Source: Deltaproteobacteria bacterium (GTDB lineage: Bacteria > Desulfobacterota_B > Binatia > UBA9968). From it: a DNA stretch of 61,212 bases. The notes beneath the pieces were generated by a model. It was not told the DNA's origin and searched no databases. It saw only the letters and a list, made by a program, of their open reading frames with translations. This document shows positions 8,313 through 15,882 of the stretch, in pieces; the first letter of the stretch is position 1, and each line of letters opens with the position of its first letter. The position numbers and the translations under genes were made by a program. The stretch spans positions 482 through 61,693 of the forward strand of contig VBKY01000041.1 of assembly GCA_005879255.1 (NCBI GenBank). Reading direction: 5' to 3'.

Positions 8313-9323
8313 TCAGTCGCTCGCGACAATCTTATTGCCCAGAGCGCCGATCTTCGATGAGGAAACTTCGACGACGTCACCAACCTTGAGAAACAGATCG
8401 AGCGGTCGCTTGCCATCTGGTCCTCGCCGCGATTTGTCCGCAGCGGTTCCCGCCGATGTGCCACCCGCAATCACGTCACCTGGCACAAAAGTAAAGTCCC
8501 GCGACAGATATTCCAACACCTCGCCGAACGACCAAATCATTTCACTGGTGTTGTAGCTCTGGCGCACTACGCCGTTAACGCGGGTATCGGCATCGATGTC
8601 TTGTTGGTCCAACTCTCCGACGACAATGCACGGACCCATCGACACCGCGCCGTCGAAATTTTTCTGTAGGTTGTAGCTCACGACCCGGTCGACACCGCCG
8701 CCGTCACGAATGCTCCAGTCATGAAATAAAGTGACGCCCCAAACATATTCGCGGATTCGCTCGGCAGGAATGTTCTTGCCCCGATTGCCGATGACGATAG
8801 CAATTTCGCCTTCGTAATCGAAATAAGTCACGCGTTTTGGGAAGGGGATGGTGTCATTTGGTCCTGCGACTTCAGCCGGCACTTTCCAAAATCCCCACTG
8901 GCCGGCTTTCTTTGCTTCCTCGGTAATTTGCTCGACGCTGACTTCGGTCTTGCCCAACCGATTCGCCCACATGCCGGCTAAGTGAGCGGCATAGTTGCCA
9001 CCGACGCAGGCGATGCGCCGCTCTGGCCACGGCGCGTGAAGCTTCACGTCGTTCAAGTTGTGAACGACTGTCGGAGCGCCGCGGTCGTCGGCCGGAGACA
9101 ATTTAATGAAGTGATCGATCACCGCCTGCGCGTCTGCCAATCCGGCGGGGCCCCGTTCGATAAGCGATAACAACCGGGACGGTAGCCGTGAAGCCGCTTG
9201 TTCCGCCGCATTCGCTTCACCACGTTCGCTTAAATACTTCGCCAAGCCGCGATTGAGATCGATAACTCTTTCGCCCACCAAAGCACCCGCTCGACGTTCC
9301 GGTCCGAACACGACGATCTTCAT
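8313..9323 (-). CDS. Fumarylacetoacetate hydrolase family protein
   Basis: This is an FAH-fold enzyme. The family hydrolyses or decarboxylates beta-diketo acids, for example fumarylacetoacetate, acylpyruvates or 5-oxopent-3-ene tricarboxylates in aromatic acid breakdown. In 336 residues it has a short N-terminal domain (MKIVVFGPERRAG...), then the catalytic core with YFDYEGEIAIVIGNRG, the Glu-x-Glu metal site, and HDWSIRDGG carrying a further metal ligand; a lid region with PGDVIAGGTSAGTA follows. The start is supported by GGGAGGA just upstream. It faces away from the arylmalonate-decarboxylase-like gene at 9653. The exact substrate is not determinable, but a role in ring-cleavage product metabolism is plausible. 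Confidence 0.85.
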   Translation of the reverse strand: MKIVVFGPERRAGALVGERVIDLNRGLAKYLSERGEANAAEQAASRLPSRLLSLIERGPAGLADAQAVIDHFIKLSPADDRGAPTVVHNLNDVKLHAPWPERRIACVGGNYAAHLAGMWANRLGKTEVSVEQITEEAKKAGQWGFWKVPAEVAGPNDTIPFPKRVTYFDYEGEIAIVIGNRGKNIPAERIREYVWGVTLFHDWSIRDGGGVDRVVSYNLQKNFDGAVSMGPCIVVGELDQQDIDADTRVNGVVRQSYNTSEMIWSFGEVLEYLSRDFTFVPGDVIAGGTSAGTAADKSRRGPDGKRPLDLFLKVGDVVEVSSSKIGALGNKIVASD

Positions 9324-9408
9324 GTTTGTCCTCCCGTTTATTCTCGTGTGCCATTGCGTAACACCACGATCGGCTTTAGGTCAAGCGCGCCGTGCACGAA
9401 GATGAGCC

Positions 9409-9511
9409 TTCTCTCCCTCGCCCGCTCGCGGAAGCGAGACGGGGTGAGGGTCAGGTATCGGACGCCCCCTCACCCTTGCCCTCTCCCCCACGAAGACGTG
9501 GTGGAGAGGGA
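9409..9511. repeat. Inverted repeat in divergent intergenic region (9324-9652)
   Basis: TTCTCTCCCTCGCCCGC and GGGGTGAGGG on the left are mirrored by CCCCCTCACCCTTGCCCTCTCCC and GGAGAGGGAAT on the right, giving a long imperfect hairpin. This 'CCCTCACCC/CTCTCCC' composition is typical of dispersed intergenic repeats. It occupies much of the 329-bp gap between the divergent FAH and arylmalonate-decarboxylase-like genes; I recognise nothing else in that gap. Confidence 0.55.
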
Positions 9512-9652
9512 ATAGCTCTGAACTGAACACCTGCGGCTCGTGTACATCCTTGTAGTTTTTTTGGCTTGCGCCTATGCTCACGGCACACCCCCAGTTGCGA
9601 AAATTTTCTCCAAGCGGCAGCCGTGCCGCTTGAACTTAACGTGAGGTGAAAA

Positions 9653-10375
9653 ATGTTTGACAGTTGGCGAGGCGTCGTCGGTGATATCAAGCCCACGTAT
9701 CGGCCTGGCTCATTAGAAGATTTTATTCGCCTGCTTCCCGAAGGGATCGGAGTGATTCCGCTCACGGTCGGGATCAGGTCCGGAACTGAGCAGGAATTTC
9801 GCGATGTGCTGGAAGACCACAAGCAAAAGGCGGCGCAGTTGGCGGAGCTGGGCGCAGACTTGATTCACATCGGCGGCGCTCCGCCGATGATGGTGCATGG
9901 CTTTCACGGCGAGGACAAAATTGTCAAAGACCTTGAAGCCAAAATCGGCGTGCCGGTCAGCACTTCAGGCAAATCGCAGATCGAAGCGATGCACGCGCTT
10001 GGAGTCAGGAACTTTGTCGGTGTGACCTATTTCAACGACAACCTGAATCAGATTTTCACGCGCTACTTCACCGAAGCGGGGATCGACGTGAAAGCGATGG
10101 AGGGCATCGAAGTCGCCTTCAAAGACGTGGGCAAGCTATCGGGCGAAGAGATCTACAAACACACGAAGAAAGCCTTTCTAAAACATCGCGATGCCGATGC
10201 GATCTACATGCTCGGATCGGGATGGCGACTGCTGAAAGTTGTCCGCCTATTGGAACAAGACCTGCAGGTGCCGGTCATCTACAATCTTGCCACAAAACTT
10301 TGGGACGTGCAAAAGCGCTTTCACGTGCGCGAGCCCGTGAAAGGCTATGGCCGGCTGCTGGAGGAATTGCCATAG
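9653..10375 (+). CDS. Arylmalonate decarboxylase / maleate isomerase-like protein lacking cysteine
   Basis: The protein belongs to the Asp/Glu racemase superfamily and resembles Bordetella arylmalonate decarboxylase along most of its 240 residues: LGVRNFVGVTYFNDNLN matches LGVRRVALATAYIDDVN, VPVSTSGKSQIEAMHALGV matches the equivalent helix, and GYGRLLEE at the end matches GYGRLFDE. These enzymes use a catalytic Cys (Cys188 in the decarboxylase, in LLSCGG) and most racemases use two. Here the second site reads YMLGSGW and the first reads HIGGAPPM, and there is no cysteine anywhere in the protein. It may therefore use other chemistry or only bind ligand. It is divergent from an FAH-family gene. 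Function is not assigned beyond the fold. Confidence 0.75.
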   Translation: MFDSWRGVVGDIKPTYRPGSLEDFIRLLPEGIGVIPLTVGIRSGTEQEFRDVLEDHKQKAAQLAELGADLIHIGGAPPMMVHGFHGEDKIVKDLEAKIGVPVSTSGKSQIEAMHALGVRNFVGVTYFNDNLNQIFTRYFTEAGIDVKAMEGIEVAFKDVGKLSGEEIYKHTKKAFLKHRDADAIYMLGSGWRLLKVVRLLEQDLQVPVIYNLATKLWDVQKRFHVREPVKGYGRLLEELP

Positions 10376-10380
10376 AAGCC

Positions 10381-10459
10381 TGCTGGAGTGTTGGAGTGAT
10401 GGAATATTGAAATGATGCGTTTCCGAACCAACACTCCAATACTCCATTATTCCAACATC
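10381..10459. repeat. Inverted repeat, 'GGAGTgTTGGAGTgATGG' type
   Basis: TGGAGTGTTGGAGTGATGGAATATTG on the left faces CCAACACTCCAATACTCCATTATTCCAACA on the right with a short spacer, giving a long imperfect hairpin. It sits exactly between the convergent stops of the arylmalonate-decarboxylase-like gene and the binding-protein gene, so it could act as a bidirectional 3' hairpin. Confidence 0.6.
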
Positions 10460-10480
10460 TGATTTCGACCGCTCCGTTCC

Positions 10481-11521
10481 CTATCTGCTACCTGTCTGTA
10501 CGTGAAACGTCTGCTGGTGCTCTTTGAGCCATGTCTCGATGCGCTCGCTCACTTTGGCGTCGGGCGGCGCCGGATGTTTGATTCTGTCGAGGCTCACCCT
10601 CGGAAAGCGCGACTTGACTCCAGCATGGGAGCTGGTGAAGCCCTCTTCGGTGAAAAGCCCCTGTCCTTCCACCGACGCCACGAAATCGTAAAAAAGTCTG
10701 GCCGCGCTGGGGTGAGGCGCTTTTTCGGATATGCCGATCGGATGGATGCTGTAGACGATCGGATTGGCTTCCGCGGACCAATCCACAGGCGCGCCTTTCG
10801 CTCGCGCAAGTTCGATCCGGTGCGCTCTGATGACCGCGACGGGAAACTCCCCGGCTACGAGAAGATTAGACGTGTTGGTGTATCCTTGCTGCGTTTGCGG
10901 ATCTTGATCGGCCAGCGCGCGCATGTATTCACGGCCTGTCTTGTCTCCTAGATAGGCGACCATCCCGCCGTACCATTGATAGGCTTCGGCAGGCAGGCCG
11001 ATTTTTCTTCCTTTCCACTTGGGCTCTAATAGATTTTTCCAATCCTTCGGCGCGTCGGCTGATTTGACCATCTGCGTATTCCAACCGATGGTGGCGATGG
11101 CGCCGTAGATGCTTATCCAAGTTCCGTTCGGATCCCGATGCGGCTCAGCAAATTTCTGAAACTCCGGCGTGAAGTATCTGGCAAGGTTCACGTGCGTTGG
11201 CAACTGGAAAAACTGGATGTACTCGGCGGTCGCAGCATCCCAGAGAAATCTTCCGGCTCGAGCCTCGCTCCTGATTCTTTCAATCAGTCCGGCGCCTCCC
11301 ATGCGGAGGTACTTGACCTTGATGGGAGGGTATTTATCTTCGAACGCTTTGATAATCCTCGCGACGATCGTCCCGCCGGTCAGAGAGCCATACCAAACCA
11401 CTTCCCCTTCCTTCTTGGCGTTTTCTGCGCTGGGAGGGTTGGATTGAGCGCGAGCGATTACGGTTAAAGCGAGGGTAAGAGAAAAAGCGCTCAAAAGAAT
11501 ATGGCATACGGATAGCTTCAT
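10481..11521 (-). CDS. Family-1 ('iron-type') ABC transporter substrate-binding protein, orphan
   Basis: This is a predicted periplasmic binding protein with an N-terminal signal peptide (VCHILLSAFSLTLALTVIARA, probable cleavage before QSN). The 346-residue protein has the layout of the AfuA/FbpA-like family: EGEVVWYGSLTGG near the start, then WKNLLEPKWKGRKIGLPAE, and ASVEGQGLFTEEG near the end. I do not see the adjacent Tyr-Tyr pair that binds ferric iron in FbpA, so an organic ligand is more likely than iron. No permease or ATPase lies nearby. Related proteins in the window are at 17221, 20645 and 57088; only the last sits in a complete ABC operon. Confidence 0.85.
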   Translation of the reverse strand: MKLSVCHILLSAFSLTLALTVIARAQSNPPSAENAKKEGEVVWYGSLTGGTIVARIIKAFEDKYPPIKVKYLRMGGAGLIERIRSEARAGRFLWDAATAEYIQFFQLPTHVNLARYFTPEFQKFAEPHRDPNGTWISIYGAIATIGWNTQMVKSADAPKDWKNLLEPKWKGRKIGLPAEAYQWYGGMVAYLGDKTGREYMRALADQDPQTQQGYTNTSNLLVAGEFPVAVIRAHRIELARAKGAPVDWSAEANPIVYSIHPIGISEKAPHPSAARLFYDFVASVEGQGLFTEEGFTSSHAGVKSRFPRVSLDRIKHPAPPDAKVSERIETWLKEHQQTFHVQTGSR

Positions 11522-11601
11522 CGGTTCCTCCTTCCAGGCATCGAGCTAAAGGACTTCCGATTTTTACTCCCTCGTATCGATTGCCTGTTGCGATCTCCCT
11601 C

Positions 11602-12000
11602 TTATTCGCGGCTGTCCTTGCCCGACTTCAAGGGTGATGGCCTAAACGTGCGACTGCGCAACCGTGCTTCTTCGAAAATGACGATACTGCCGAGGTCGAG
11701 TAGAGCAGTGATGTTAGGTAAGTTTGCGAGCAACAATTTCGCCAGCGCTTCAGCGCGACGCGGCGATACCCGGCGAAACACAATGACCGATGGTTTGAAA
11801 GCGTGCCGCAGCGACAAAACCGTTGCGAAGCGGGTGTCGGCCGATACGACGACGCGATCTTCCTCAGCGGCTCGATCAAAAACGATTTCGTCTTCCGCCT
11901 TGTGAATACCGTAATGGCGAACATGGACCGCATCGTGGCCAGCTTGCCGCAGTGTTTCTGCGACTGTGGGTGATAGTGAGTTGTCGATCAGGAAATTCAC
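11602..12000 (-). CDS. DUF5615 PIN-like protein (putative toxin)
   Basis: This 132-residue protein matches the DUF5615 PIN-like pattern: it opens MNFLIDNSLSPTVAETLRQAGHDAVHVRHYG, has a central DRVVVSADTRFATVL segment with acidic residues placed as in PIN nucleases, and ends with a strand-helix region (IVFRRVSPRRAEALAKLL). Family members are usually paired with a DUF433 antitoxin and are proposed RNases. Start is GTG at 12000, overlapping the stop of the upstream DUF433 gene by four bases (GTGA), so the two are translationally coupled. The C-terminal tail (EEARLRSRTFRPSPLKSGKD) is less conserved-looking. Toxic activity is an inference from the family and pairing. Confidence 0.8.
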   Translation of the reverse strand: MNFLIDNSLSPTVAETLRQAGHDAVHVRHYGIHKAEDEIVFDRAAEEDRVVVSADTRFATVLSLRHAFKPSVIVFRRVSPRRAEALAKLLLANLPNITALLDLGSIVIFEEARLRSRTFRPSPLKSGKDSRE

Positions 12001-12227
12001 GGATTACCGATAAGGGGTAACTCTCGTTCGCGTACGGCTTCGGCAGCAAAACGCAAAGCGGCGCGAATATCGTCGCCTTCGAGATCGGGATAGGCTTCGA
12101 GTATTTCTTTCTCCGTCATGCCGTCGGCTAGCATCCCCACCACCGTCGCGACAGGAATACGAAGATTTCTGATGCAGGGTACTCCGTCCATTTGTTTCGA
12201 GTTCACAGTGATCCGTGTGCCTCTCAT
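11997..12227 (-). CDS. DUF433 protein (putative antitoxin)
   Basis: This 76-residue protein is a typical short DUF433 member. It reads PCIRNLRIPVATVVGMLADG, then EKEILEAYPDLEGDDIRAALRFAAE, a winged-helix-like DNA-binding fold seen in VapB-like antitoxins of DUF5615 systems. GAGGAGGTTC precedes the ATG and its stop overlaps the next gene's GTG start. By analogy with other antitoxin-toxin operons it probably represses the pair's own promoter and neutralises the DUF5615 protein. The two genes stand alone on the minus strand between two binding-protein genes. Confidence 0.85.
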   Translation of the reverse strand: MRGTRITVNSKQMDGVPCIRNLRIPVATVVGMLADGMTEKEILEAYPDLEGDDIRAALRFAAEAVRERELPLIGNP

Positions 12228-12329
12228 TTCGAACCTCCTCGGAAAACGCTAGCTGTGCCCGTCCTCATTATCCTGAAAAAATCTCAGCTCTACAACTCTT
12301 CCTTGGCGTCCTTCGCGGTTTTGTGTGCG

Positions 12330-12347
12330 GGCGATCGGCCGATCGCC
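12330..12347. repeat. 18-bp perfect palindrome in the 12228-12565 gap
   Basis: GGCGATCGGCCGATCGCC is a perfect palindrome followed by TCTAC. It resembles the core of the 'GTAGGGGCG...CGCCCCTAC' hairpin family, of which a clean copy is at 59323-59351. It may be a degenerate copy of that dispersed repeat or a DNA-binding site. The rest of the 338-bp gap shows no gene I can support. Confidence 0.45.
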
Positions 12348-12565
12348 TCTACAGTCCATCGCGTCGGGATGCCGAGACCGCAAGGATTCCTTTTGCAATC
12401 GTAAGATATACTGATCGAAGTCGGTTGGGCACTCTCTCTTTGGGTCATGTGGACTAGTAGCGAGCGGCTCTTTTTGCTAATGTCGCGCTGGTTTTCCGAT
12501 AGACTTCTATTGACGATTCGCGATCGAAGGCTGCGACTGAGTCGTTCATTCCGGAGGTGTCTCTC

Positions 12566-13576
12566 ATGAAGTCACGCCCCGTGGTTGTTTGCATTTCGCG
12601 ATTTCTCTTTATCTTTCTCGCGCTCGGTTTATTCTCGCTGCCTGGACTGGCCGCCGATAAACTCATCGGTTTTCACTCGGCGCGCACCATGTCGCAAGCG
12701 ATGCCGTGGATCGCCGAAGAGGTTGGCCTGTTTCGGAAGTACGATTTGGACTTCCAGTTGGTTTACATTTCTTCAGCCCCGTTGGTTACCGCAGCAATTT
12801 TGGGCGGCGACGCCCAGGTCGCTATTAGTGGAGGCGAGCCGATCATCCGTGCCCACGCCCAAGGCGCCACCGACTTGGTTTTTGTTGCCAGCGCCAAGAA
12901 CACGTTGACTCACAGTATTCTAGCCAAGCCGGAGATCAAAAGACCGGAAGATCTCAAAGGGAAAAAGCTGGGGGTGTCTCGGCTCGGCAGCAATTCGCAC
13001 TATTTCATCATCCAGGCTTTGCGAAAAAACGGTATGGAACCGACGGATGTGACTTTTATACAGACCGGCGGCCAGGTCGAAAATCTCGCGGCGTTATTCA
13101 GCGGAGCGGTCGATGCCGCGACGATGACCGGCCCGTCGGGCGGCACTCGAGCGGCCGCTCAGGGTTTTCGTTATGTCGTCTACGGACCGGATCTGCAGAT
13201 TCCTTTTGCGGCTGCGACTTTGATAACGCGGCGGTCCGTAATCAATACGCGCAGTCCGGTTATCGAAAAGTTTGTGCGCGTGACCGCCGAGGCGATGAAA
13301 ATACTTTTCATGGATAAAGAAACGACCTACAAAGTACTGGCTAAGCAATTGCGGATCGGTGATCGCAAACTGTTGGACGCCGCTTATGACGAAGAGATCA
13401 AGGTGTTAGAGCCGCGGCTGGAATTCAAGACCGAAGCGTTTCAGGCGATCATCGACGAGACCGCGAAAGTCGATGCGCGTGCAAAAAAAATAAAACCGCA
13501 GGATCTCGTCGATAGACGCTACCTCGATGGACTGCAAAAAAGCGGTTTCTTCGATAAGCTGTGGGCGGGAAAGTAA
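12566..13576 (+). CDS. NMT1/SsuA-like ABC transporter substrate-binding protein, orphan
   Basis: This is a predicted periplasmic binding protein of the NMT1 type. The signal peptide covers about residues 1-30 (FLFIFLALGLFSLPGLAA). The mature protein has SARTMSQAMPWIAEEVGLFRK, a GGDAQVAISGGEPIIRA stretch and RPEDLKGKKLGVSRLGSN, all typical of the family; the total of about 336 residues is normal. The ATG at 12566 is preferred because GGAGG lies at 12553-12557 with 8-base spacing; a GTG at 12557 overlaps that site. It stands alone: the neighbours are a toxin-antitoxin-like pair and a small membrane protein. The ligand is unknown. Confidence 0.85.
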   Translation: MKSRPVVVCISRFLFIFLALGLFSLPGLAADKLIGFHSARTMSQAMPWIAEEVGLFRKYDLDFQLVYISSAPLVTAAILGGDAQVAISGGEPIIRAHAQGATDLVFVASAKNTLTHSILAKPEIKRPEDLKGKKLGVSRLGSNSHYFIIQALRKNGMEPTDVTFIQTGGQVENLAALFSGAVDAATMTGPSGGTRAAAQGFRYVVYGPDLQIPFAAATLITRRSVINTRSPVIEKFVRVTAEAMKILFMDKETTYKVLAKQLRIGDRKLLDAAYDEEIKVLEPRLEFKTEAFQAIIDETAKVDARAKKIKPQDLVDRRYLDGLQKSGFFDKLWAGK

Positions 13577-14030
13577 GCGAAACCTGGATCTGCCCGTGGA
13601 CGCCGCCTCCACTGAGCGGGCAAAAATACTGACTATCGCTCACTTCCAGATCTCCTCCCTGAGCCCGGCGTTGTGATAGCGCCGCAATGAAAAGCACATG
13701 ACAATGTCGGTTTCTCGTCGCAGATGATCATTTTTTGCCGCGTGCCTTCGCCCGGTGCATTTATTCAAACCGCTCGATTTCCCAACAAGCAATGCGCCGT
13801 GTCCTCGTTAAGTTATCACCAGCAAAGTATTAGTGGAAAAGCCGACTCGGCGCGTATGCTTTTTACTACGGGTTAGACTCGCCGAGCATGCGCTTGTCTG
13901 GGAATTCGTCCGAGTTCTGTGGGATTTTTGTCGTCTACTGAGGTAAGCTGTGGATTTGTGTCGGGATTGCACGTTGAAGGCACGGGAATTGCTCGATAAT
14001 CACTGGAATCGAGAAGAAAGGAGGTGAAAA
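13577..14030. other. 454-bp intergenic region
   Basis: No gene is supported. A 7-bp inverted repeat (CTCGGCG at 13846-13852 and CGCCGAG at 13880-13886) with a 27-base loop is present but weak. GAAAGGAGGTG just before 14031 is the ribosome binding site of the next gene. TTGAAG and GATAAT about 15 bases apart (near 13976-14000) could be a poor promoter. Confidence 0.35.
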
Positions 14031-14393
14031 GTGAGATTAGTCCTATGCCTGATAGGCGCGTTGGTATTTTCTCTTACGATCAACGTGTCGGGAATTACCG
14101 CCGCGAAAGAGCCTTCGGCTGAGACTGCAGATCAACCGTCGCCCGAGGAACGCGATCGACATGCTGAGATAACGAGCGGTACAACAGCTGATTCCGCTAA
14201 ACCAGGAGTCCAAATGCCCCAAGGTTCTGCAGGCGTTTTTGATCCGCAGGGCGTTACCACCCCCTCACAATATTCAATCGATTCAATCCTAGGCATGGAT
14301 CCCACCATTGCGTTATTCGTCGGCTTCAGTGTGCTATTGGTCATTGTCGTCACGATAGCCGCCGCATCGCGACGCGGACATCGGGACGCGTGA
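14031..14393 (+). CDS. Small predicted membrane protein of unknown function
   Basis: I do not recognise a family. The 120 residues have an N-terminal hydrophobic segment (LVLCLIGALVFSLTINVSG) that looks like a signal peptide or anchor, a polar Pro/Ser/Glu-rich middle (about 25-85), and a C-terminal transmembrane helix (TIALFVGFSVLLVIVVTIAAA, about 89-110) ending in RRGHRDA. That predicts an exported loop held by a C-terminal helix with a short basic cytoplasmic tail. Start is GTG after a near-perfect GGAGGTG, so translation is well supported despite the short length. It precedes the TAXI-like gene on the same strand by about 320 bases; a functional link is not shown. Confidence 0.6.
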   Translation: MRLVLCLIGALVFSLTINVSGITAAKEPSAETADQPSPEERDRHAEITSGTTADSAKPGVQMPQGSAGVFDPQGVTTPSQYSIDSILGMDPTIALFVGFSVLLVIVVTIAAASRRGHRDA

Positions 14394-14711
14394 CCCAAAA
14401 TATCGCTCGAGCGTTTCGACGTCGGGAGGAGTAGCTAGCTATTCACTTCACTCTCTCATTCGTCACGCGACGAGCGAGCTCAACAACAAGGCCCTTCAAA
14501 CGCATATTTCCAGCTTCTCTCTCGCGCGTCTGTTAGGATCGATCGATAGCACCAATTTCGTGCATCCAAAGCAAGACGTGGGGAGTATCCCGTGTGGTGC
14601 CTGTCTGCTTGAACAATTCCTCGCTTCAAGTATGTTGAGGCGGCTGTGGGAATGGCCGGATGCAAGCCGGCGATCATAACTTCGCGCCATCCCATCGAAA
14701 GGAATGACAAC
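14394..14711. other. 318-bp intergenic region
   Basis: I see no gene or clear regulatory site. GAAAGGAATGAC just before 14712 is a usable ribosome binding site for the TAXI-like gene. Confidence 0.3.
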
Positions 14712-15731
14712 ATGACCCCACAACGATACAATTCTGCAATCCAGCGGGTAAAAGGCTTTCTCGAATTGGTCTCGGGCCTCTACGACACCTCCCTTTCGTA
14801 TCAGACTCAACGAGCGGCTGAAGGCGTCCTGCAAACGGATTCGCGGCTCGGCTACTATTTACAATTGTCTCTGCTGCCGCGCGGCAAACAGGGCGAATGC
14901 ATCTCGCTCTCGTTCGCGGCGGACAGTTTTCGCGAGATCAAATTGCTCGCAGAGGGCAAAGTCTCCGTCGCGTGGATCAATCCTTCGGCTTCCGTGACAC
15001 TTGCCTATCGTGGAACGGGGCCACTACGCGGCCGGGTCCCGTTGCGGACCATCGCGACCTTTCCTTCATGGGATGTGCTGGGTTTTGCCGTTCATGAGTC
15101 GACCGGGATTACCTCGCTGGAACAAATTAAGAAGGAACGAATTCCCATCCGTCTATCCACGGGACCGGCTGGCCGGCGCGATCTGGTGGAAAGTCCAGTG
15201 ACTTTCATGGTGAGCGCGGCTTTGAAAGCGGCAGGATTCACTTTTGGCGATATCCGCAAGTGGGGTGGAAAAATTCAAGCCATCTCCCGGCCGAGCCACC
15301 CGGACCGCCGCGCGGCAATCGAGAAGGGCACAGTCAACGCTGTTTTCGACGAAGGCATTAAGAGCTGGGGCCAAAGTGTGCTCGAGCATGGCTTTCGTTA
15401 TCTCCCGATCGAAGGGGCGGTGCTGAGAAAACTAAAAGCCATGGGCTACCGACCCGGATTCGTGCCGAAATCACAGTTCAACGGTCTCACCGCCGACGTC
15501 CCGACCATTGATTTCAGTGGCTGGCCAATGGTCGTGCGCGCCGACATGCCGAATGACGTTGCCTATGCGCTCTGCGAAGCCATCGAACTGAGGCAGAAAT
15601 CGATCCCCACCGATAACTTTAGGCCGCTCGGCATCGCCGATCTGTCCGCCAACAATGAAGAGGCGCCCTATGACGTGCCACTTCATCCCGGTGCGCGAAA
15701 ATTTTACCGCGAGAGAGGTTATCTCAAGTAG
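14712..15731 (+). CDS. TAXI/NMT1-like solute-binding-fold protein without signal peptide
   Basis: The protein resembles the TAXI family of TRAP-associated receptors: VSVAWINPSASVTLAYRGTGP and LRTIATFPSWDVLGFAVHESTGITSLEQI match the first lobe, and the ending HPGARKFYRERGYLK matches the family's usual C-terminus. Family members normally carry a signal peptide, but this one begins MTPQRYNSAIQRVKGFLELV with no hydrophobic export signal. The upstream in-frame extension to 14646 does not supply one either. It may therefore work in the cytoplasm. The ATG at 14712 follows AAAGGAATG. No TRAP membrane subunit is nearby. It is followed by the broken amidohydrolase on the opposite strand. Ligand unknown. 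Confidence 0.7.
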   Translation: MTPQRYNSAIQRVKGFLELVSGLYDTSLSYQTQRAAEGVLQTDSRLGYYLQLSLLPRGKQGECISLSFAADSFREIKLLAEGKVSVAWINPSASVTLAYRGTGPLRGRVPLRTIATFPSWDVLGFAVHESTGITSLEQIKKERIPIRLSTGPAGRRDLVESPVTFMVSAALKAAGFTFGDIRKWGGKIQAISRPSHPDRRAAIEKGTVNAVFDEGIKSWGQSVLEHGFRYLPIEGAVLRKLKAMGYRPGFVPKSQFNGLTADVPTIDFSGWPMVVRADMPNDVAYALCEAIELRQKSIPTDNFRPLGIADLSANNEEAPYDVPLHPGARKFYRERGYLK

Positions 15732-15882
15732 CTCGAATGATAGCCCTGTCTCATCGCCCGATCGACGGCGCTTGAATCACAGTTCAGACTCGCCGCATCA
15801 CGAGCGATTAGTGCACGCGCCTTTGGCTAGGATTGGCTGTCGGGAACATTTCGCAACACCTGGCCGCGATCTGTCGGCTAGT

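Noticed and set aside
10481..11521. Ferric iron receptor
   Set aside because: The overall family is iron-type, but I do not see the adjacent Tyr-Tyr pair or other iron-linked genes, so I do not assign iron as ligand.
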